Source of the DNA: Mesorhizobium sp. M1C.F.Ca.ET.210.01.1.1
GTDB taxonomy: Bacteria; Pseudomonadota; Alphaproteobacteria; Rhizobiales; Rhizobiaceae
Length of the DNA: 36,019 bases
NCBI RefSeq assembly: GCF_004791585.1
Contig: NZ_SRUU01000043.1
Span: forward strand, 1-36,019
Reading direction: 5' to 3'
The notes under the pieces were generated by a model. That model searched no databases. It was not told the DNA's origin and saw only the letters and a list, made by a program, of their open reading frames with translations. The position numbers and the translations under genes are program-made. Positions within the stretch are counted from its first letter, which is position 1, and each line of letters opens with the position of its first letter. This document shows, in pieces, positions 31,461 to 36,019 of this stretch.

Positions 31461-32438
31461 ATGACGGCGATCGCTCCCGGCACGCTTCCGAAATCCTCGC
31501 CGCGCGGGAGCGCGGCCAGGGCGCGCATGCTGCGAGGTCTTTTGCCGGCGCTGTCATTGGCGCTGGTGCTGATCGCCATCGCCTGGCTCAACCCGCGCGC
31601 CATCTCCTACTTCGGCTTCAACCTGATGCTCAACCTGGCGATCCCGATCGCGCTGGCGACGATTGCGCAGATGTTCGTCATTGCCGGCAACGAGCTCGAT
31701 CTGTCGATCGGCACCTTCGTCGGCTTCGTCGGCTGCGTCACCGCCACCTGGCTGCGGGACGCGCCGCTCATCGGCATTCTCGTCCTGCTCGGGTCGATCG
31801 GCGTCTATGCGCTGCTCGGCGCGCTGATCCATCTGCGCAACCTGCCCTCCATCGTGGTGACGCTCGGCATGAGCTTCGTCTGGCAGGGGCTTGCCATTCT
31901 CATCCTGCCGAAACCCGGCGGCAAGGCGCCGGACTGGCTGCTGGCGACCATGTCCTTCAAGCCGCCCTACATTCCGTTTCCGATCCTTGCCGCGCTGCTC
32001 ATCGCCGTGGTCGTGCATTTCGGGCTGATGCGCACCTCCTACGGCGTCATCCTGCGCGGCTCCGGCGGCAATGCCGCGGCGCTCAGGCGCGCCGGCTGGT
32101 CGCTGCTTCGCACCAAGATCGTGCTGTTCGCGCTAACCGGCCTGTTCGGCGTGCTCTCCGGGATGGCGCTGATCGGCATCACCACCTCGGCCGACGCCAA
32201 TATCGGCAACGGCTACACGCTGCTGTCGATCGCCGGCGTCATCCTTGGCGGCGGCGAGTTCGTCGGCGGCCGCGTGTCGCCGGTCGGCGCGGTCATCGGC
32301 GCGCTGACGCTGGCCCTGGCTGCCTCGCCGCTGCTCACTTTCATGCACATCCCGCCCGACTGGCAGGTCGCCGCCAATGGCGCGATCCTGATCATCGTGC
32401 TGGCGGCGCGGGTGCTGATCAGCCGAAGGGAGCGATGA
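31461..32438 (+). CDS. Sugar ABC transporter permease (first)
   Basis: 325 residues with 8-10 membrane helices, BPD_transp_2 (RbsC-like) family: GNELDLSIGTFVGFVG is the conserved cytosolic loop and ILGGGEFVGGRVSPVGAVIGAL the C-terminal motif. It probably pairs with the next permease as a heterodimer, as in other CUT2 systems with two different permeases. ATG 31461 sits one base after the ATPase stop; ATG 31449 (12 bases upstream, overlapping the ATPase gene) is possible. The first 20 residues are charged and cytosolic. Confidence 0.9.
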   Translation: MTAIAPGTLPKSSPRGSAARARMLRGLLPALSLALVLIAIAWLNPRAISYFGFNLMLNLAIPIALATIAQMFVIAGNELDLSIGTFVGFVGCVTATWLRDAPLIGILVLLGSIGVYALLGALIHLRNLPSIVVTLGMSFVWQGLAILILPKPGGKAPDWLLATMSFKPPYIPFPILAALLIAVVVHFGLMRTSYGVILRGSGGNAAALRRAGWSLLRTKIVLFALTGLFGVLSGMALIGITTSADANIGNGYTLLSIAGVILGGGEFVGGRVSPVGAVIGALTLALAASPLLTFMHIPPDWQVAANGAILIIVLAARVLISRRER

Positions 32439-32441
32439 GCA

Positions 32442-33389
32442 ATGACCTCTGTGCGGACACTGCTCGAAAAACCCTGGATCTGGTCCTTCGTCGGCGCTCT
32501 CGCGGTGTGGGCGGCGACGATTGCCTTCACCGGCGGCTACGGTGCCGGAGGCATGGTCACGGCGGCACTCTCGCTGGCCGTCTTCACCGTCATCGTCGGC
32601 GTCGGCCAGATGTTCGTCATCACGCTGGGACCAGGCAATGTCGACCTGTCGCTGCCGGCCAATATCGGGCTGGCCAGCGCCGTGGCGATGAAGGTGATGG
32701 GCGGCAGCGATTCCATGATCGCCGTCGGGCTGCTGGCGGCGCTCGCCTGCGGTGCCGCGATCGGCGCCATCAACTACCTGCTGATCTGGGCGCTGCGCAT
32801 CCCGCCGATCATCGCCACGCTGTCGGCAAGCTTCATCATCCAGTCGGTCGACATCAGCTACGGGCGCGGCCTGCAGATCAAGCCGCCGCCTGGCTTCGCC
32901 GACTTCACCAACTGGCAGGTTCTCGGCATCCCGGTGCTGGCGATGCTGACGGTGGTCTTCACCATCGGCGCGGCACTGGCGCTGCAGCGCATGATCTATG
33001 GCCGCTCGGTGCTGGCGATCGGCCAGAACATCCGCGCCGCCTGGCTGGCCGGCGTCAATGTCGGGCGAATCCGCTTCCTCACCTATACGCTCTGCGGCGC
33101 GCTCGGTGGCATCGACGGCGCGCTGCTCGCCGGCTATTTCCGCGGCGCCAATGTCGATATCGGCAACGAGTACCTGCTCGCCTCGATCGCGGTCGTCGTC
33201 ATCGGCGGCACCTCGGTCGCCGGCGGCAAGGCCAACGTGCCCGGCGTCTGGGGCGCCGGGCTGTTCCTGGTGCTGCTGCTAACCATGCTCAACACTTTTG
33301 GGGTCAGCGCCGGCGTGCGTCTGGTGCTGACCGGGCTGATCATCGTCGGGGTGATTACGGCGGCGGGTGGGGAGAAGGCTGTGCGGTGA
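32442..33389 (+). CDS. Sugar ABC transporter permease (second)
   Basis: 315 residues, about 8-9 membrane helices, of the same BPD_transp_2 family as the first permease: GPGNVDLSLPANIGLASAVAMK in the position of the DLSIG loop and VVVIGGTSVAGGKANVPGVWGAGL near the end. The two permeases differ clearly, so they likely form a heterodimer. GGAG is 10-12 bases before ATG 32442, three bases after the first permease stop. It ends the operon. Substrate unknown. Confidence 0.9.
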   Translation: MTSVRTLLEKPWIWSFVGALAVWAATIAFTGGYGAGGMVTAALSLAVFTVIVGVGQMFVITLGPGNVDLSLPANIGLASAVAMKVMGGSDSMIAVGLLAALACGAAIGAINYLLIWALRIPPIIATLSASFIIQSVDISYGRGLQIKPPPGFADFTNWQVLGIPVLAMLTVVFTIGAALALQRMIYGRSVLAIGQNIRAAWLAGVNVGRIRFLTYTLCGALGGIDGALLAGYFRGANVDIGNEYLLASIAVVVIGGTSVAGGKANVPGVWGAGLFLVLLLTMLNTFGVSAGVRLVLTGLIIVGVITAAGGEKAVR

Positions 33390-33400
33390 CATTCAGGTGA

Positions 33401-33425
33401 AGCCGGCCGCAAATGGCGGCTTTCT
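33401..33425 (+). terminator. Possible Rho-independent terminator of the ABC operon
   Basis: AGCCG pairs with CGGCT (33416-33421, with inner CC/GG and a bulged G) around a GCAAAT loop, and TTTCT follows. The T tract is short, so it would be weak. It lies 11 bases after the operon stop. Confidence 0.4.
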
Positions 33426-33632
33426 GGGCTATGCTCCGCTCCGGTTCTCGGAAGCCACCATTTTCGACTCGGCCTGACCTGAATCTCTGCCGAACTCGCC
33501 GACGCTCGGTGCAGGTTCCAAAAGCCGACCGGGCATCAGGGCAATCATTGTGCCAGCGCAACATCCGGTTCCCATTCGCGGCCTAGGCTAGTAAACCCAT
33601 CCGCGATCGCAGCCGGTCTCGGGAGGTTCCGC

Positions 33633-35708
<2,076 letters not shown>

Positions 35709-35838
35709 CTTCGTCATTCCAGGGCGAAACGAAGCGTAGACCCTGGAATCCATGCCGTTCCATCAAACGAAGAACACGACGGTCCAGAACAAGCGTTGAC
35801 GCGGCCGTCGCTCGTTCCTGCACAGTTGCGGCGCTCGA
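35709..35838. other. Intergenic with REP-like palindrome before IS end
   Basis: 130 bases after the beta-oxidation gene. ATTCCAGGG (35716-35724) and CCCTGGAAT (35741-35749) are exact 9-bp inverted repeats, part of an extragenic palindrome common in Mesorhizobium (ATTCCAGGG...CCCTGGAATCCAT). It lies 108 bases from the IS stop. Confidence 0.7.
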
Positions 35839-35860
35839 AGGTTACGGCATGGCAACTGTG
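35821..35860. repeat. Inverted repeat spanning the IS110-like end
   Basis: CACAGTTGC (35821-35829) and GCAACTGTG (35852-35860) are exact 9-bp arms with a 22-base loop. One arm lies in the conserved IS end and the other in the flanking DNA. The left-edge IS copy has the first arm but not the second. Confidence 0.6.
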
Positions 35861-36019
35861 TTCATGCGAAGGCGGTTTTGTCGCGGATGATAGCATTGAG
35901 TGTGACGAGAAGCTTTCTGGCGACGGCCACGATTGCGAGTTTCTTCGAACCGGATCGAGCCGCGAGCGCGGTGTAGAAGGCTTTGAAGCGATCGTTGGCG
36001 CGAATGGCGCCCAGAGCAG
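35839..36019 (-). mobile_element. Right part of an IS110-like element (right edge of window)
   Basis: It comprises a transposase tail on the minus strand and 23 bases downstream (35839-35861) that match the left-edge copy at 22 of 23 positions. The element continues past the window. Its orientation is opposite to that of the left copy. Confidence 0.55.
35862..36019 (-). CDS. IS110-family transposase, C-terminal fragment (5' end outside window)
   Basis: 52 complete codons on the minus strand read ALGAIRANDRFKAFYTALAA then RSGSKKLAIVAVARKLL and VTLNAIIRDKTAFA to TGA at 35862-35864. It is the same protein family as the fragment at 1-111: 33 of 36 aligned residues match, whereas DNA identity over the 111 aligned bases is about 78% (24 differences counted by hand). 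So the two copies are old relatives, not a recent duplicate. The rest of the gene is outside the window. Confidence 0.8.
   Translation of the reverse strand, partial: ALGAIRANDRFKAFYTALAARSGSKKLAIVAVARKLLVTLNAIIRDKTAFA

Noticed and set aside
29822..31603. 593-codon open frame on - antisense to the ABC ATPase
   Set aside because: No recognisable domain; the plus strand carries Walker A, signature and Walker B motifs in both halves.

Overview
The window is about 36 kb of high-GC DNA. Gene content and order suggest an alphaproteobacterium of the Rhizobiales, most likely Mesorhizobium or a close relative. The evidence is a MucR/Ros regulator, a CenR-like regulator beside a lone cyclic-nucleotide-binding protein, the hemC-hemD-mic60-hemY cluster divergent from tsaD-gpsA, DUF1127 beside a GcvA-like LysR gene, and mosaic palindromic repeats of the rhizobial kind. 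The genus is inferred from memory of gene families; no search was run.

Both ends lie inside IS110-family transposase genes that point inward (C-terminal codons at 1-111 on + and 35862-36019 on -). They are related but not identical. The odd length and these ends would fit a draft contig broken at repeats. Left to right: a cNMP-binding protein and OmpR-type regulator (-), an L,D-transpeptidase (+), DUF1127 (-) divergent from a LysR regulator (+), and a DUF1761 membrane protein (-). Next is a tight minus-strand run tsaD > gpsA > yciI-like > EVE > METTL20-like methyltransferase, divergent from the plus-strand run hemC > hemD > mic60 > hemY > terB-like > class I glutamine amidotransferase (7.9-14 kb).

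From 14 to 19.5 kb is a looser accessory stretch: an O-methyltransferase gene broken by an in-frame stop, a peroxiredoxin, an MFS exporter, a PLP aminotransferase with three 15-bp direct repeats upstream, and mucR. From 19.7 to 25.3 kb a minus-strand run GH15 glucoamylase/glucodextranase > gnd > zwf > ROK glucokinase forms a route from glucan through glucose-6-phosphate to pentose phosphate. The GH15 gene carries a one-base frameshift just before its catalytic base. Divergent from it are a cytosolic GAF histidine kinase and a LuxR-type response regulator. From 27.7 to 33.4 kb a 4-OT-like tautomerase, an SMP-30 lactonase and a four-gene CUT2 sugar ABC transporter follow on the plus strand. A fused enoyl-CoA hydratase/3-hydroxyacyl-CoA dehydrogenase ends the gene set.

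Most of the window is ordinary chromosomal housekeeping. I found no CRISPR array, tRNA, rRNA, phage or obvious defence system. The observations most worth checking are the conserved terminal sequence shared by the two diverged IS110 ends, the two broken genes, the direct repeats before the aminotransferase gene, and the sensor-regulator pair facing the glucan/pentose-phosphate run.
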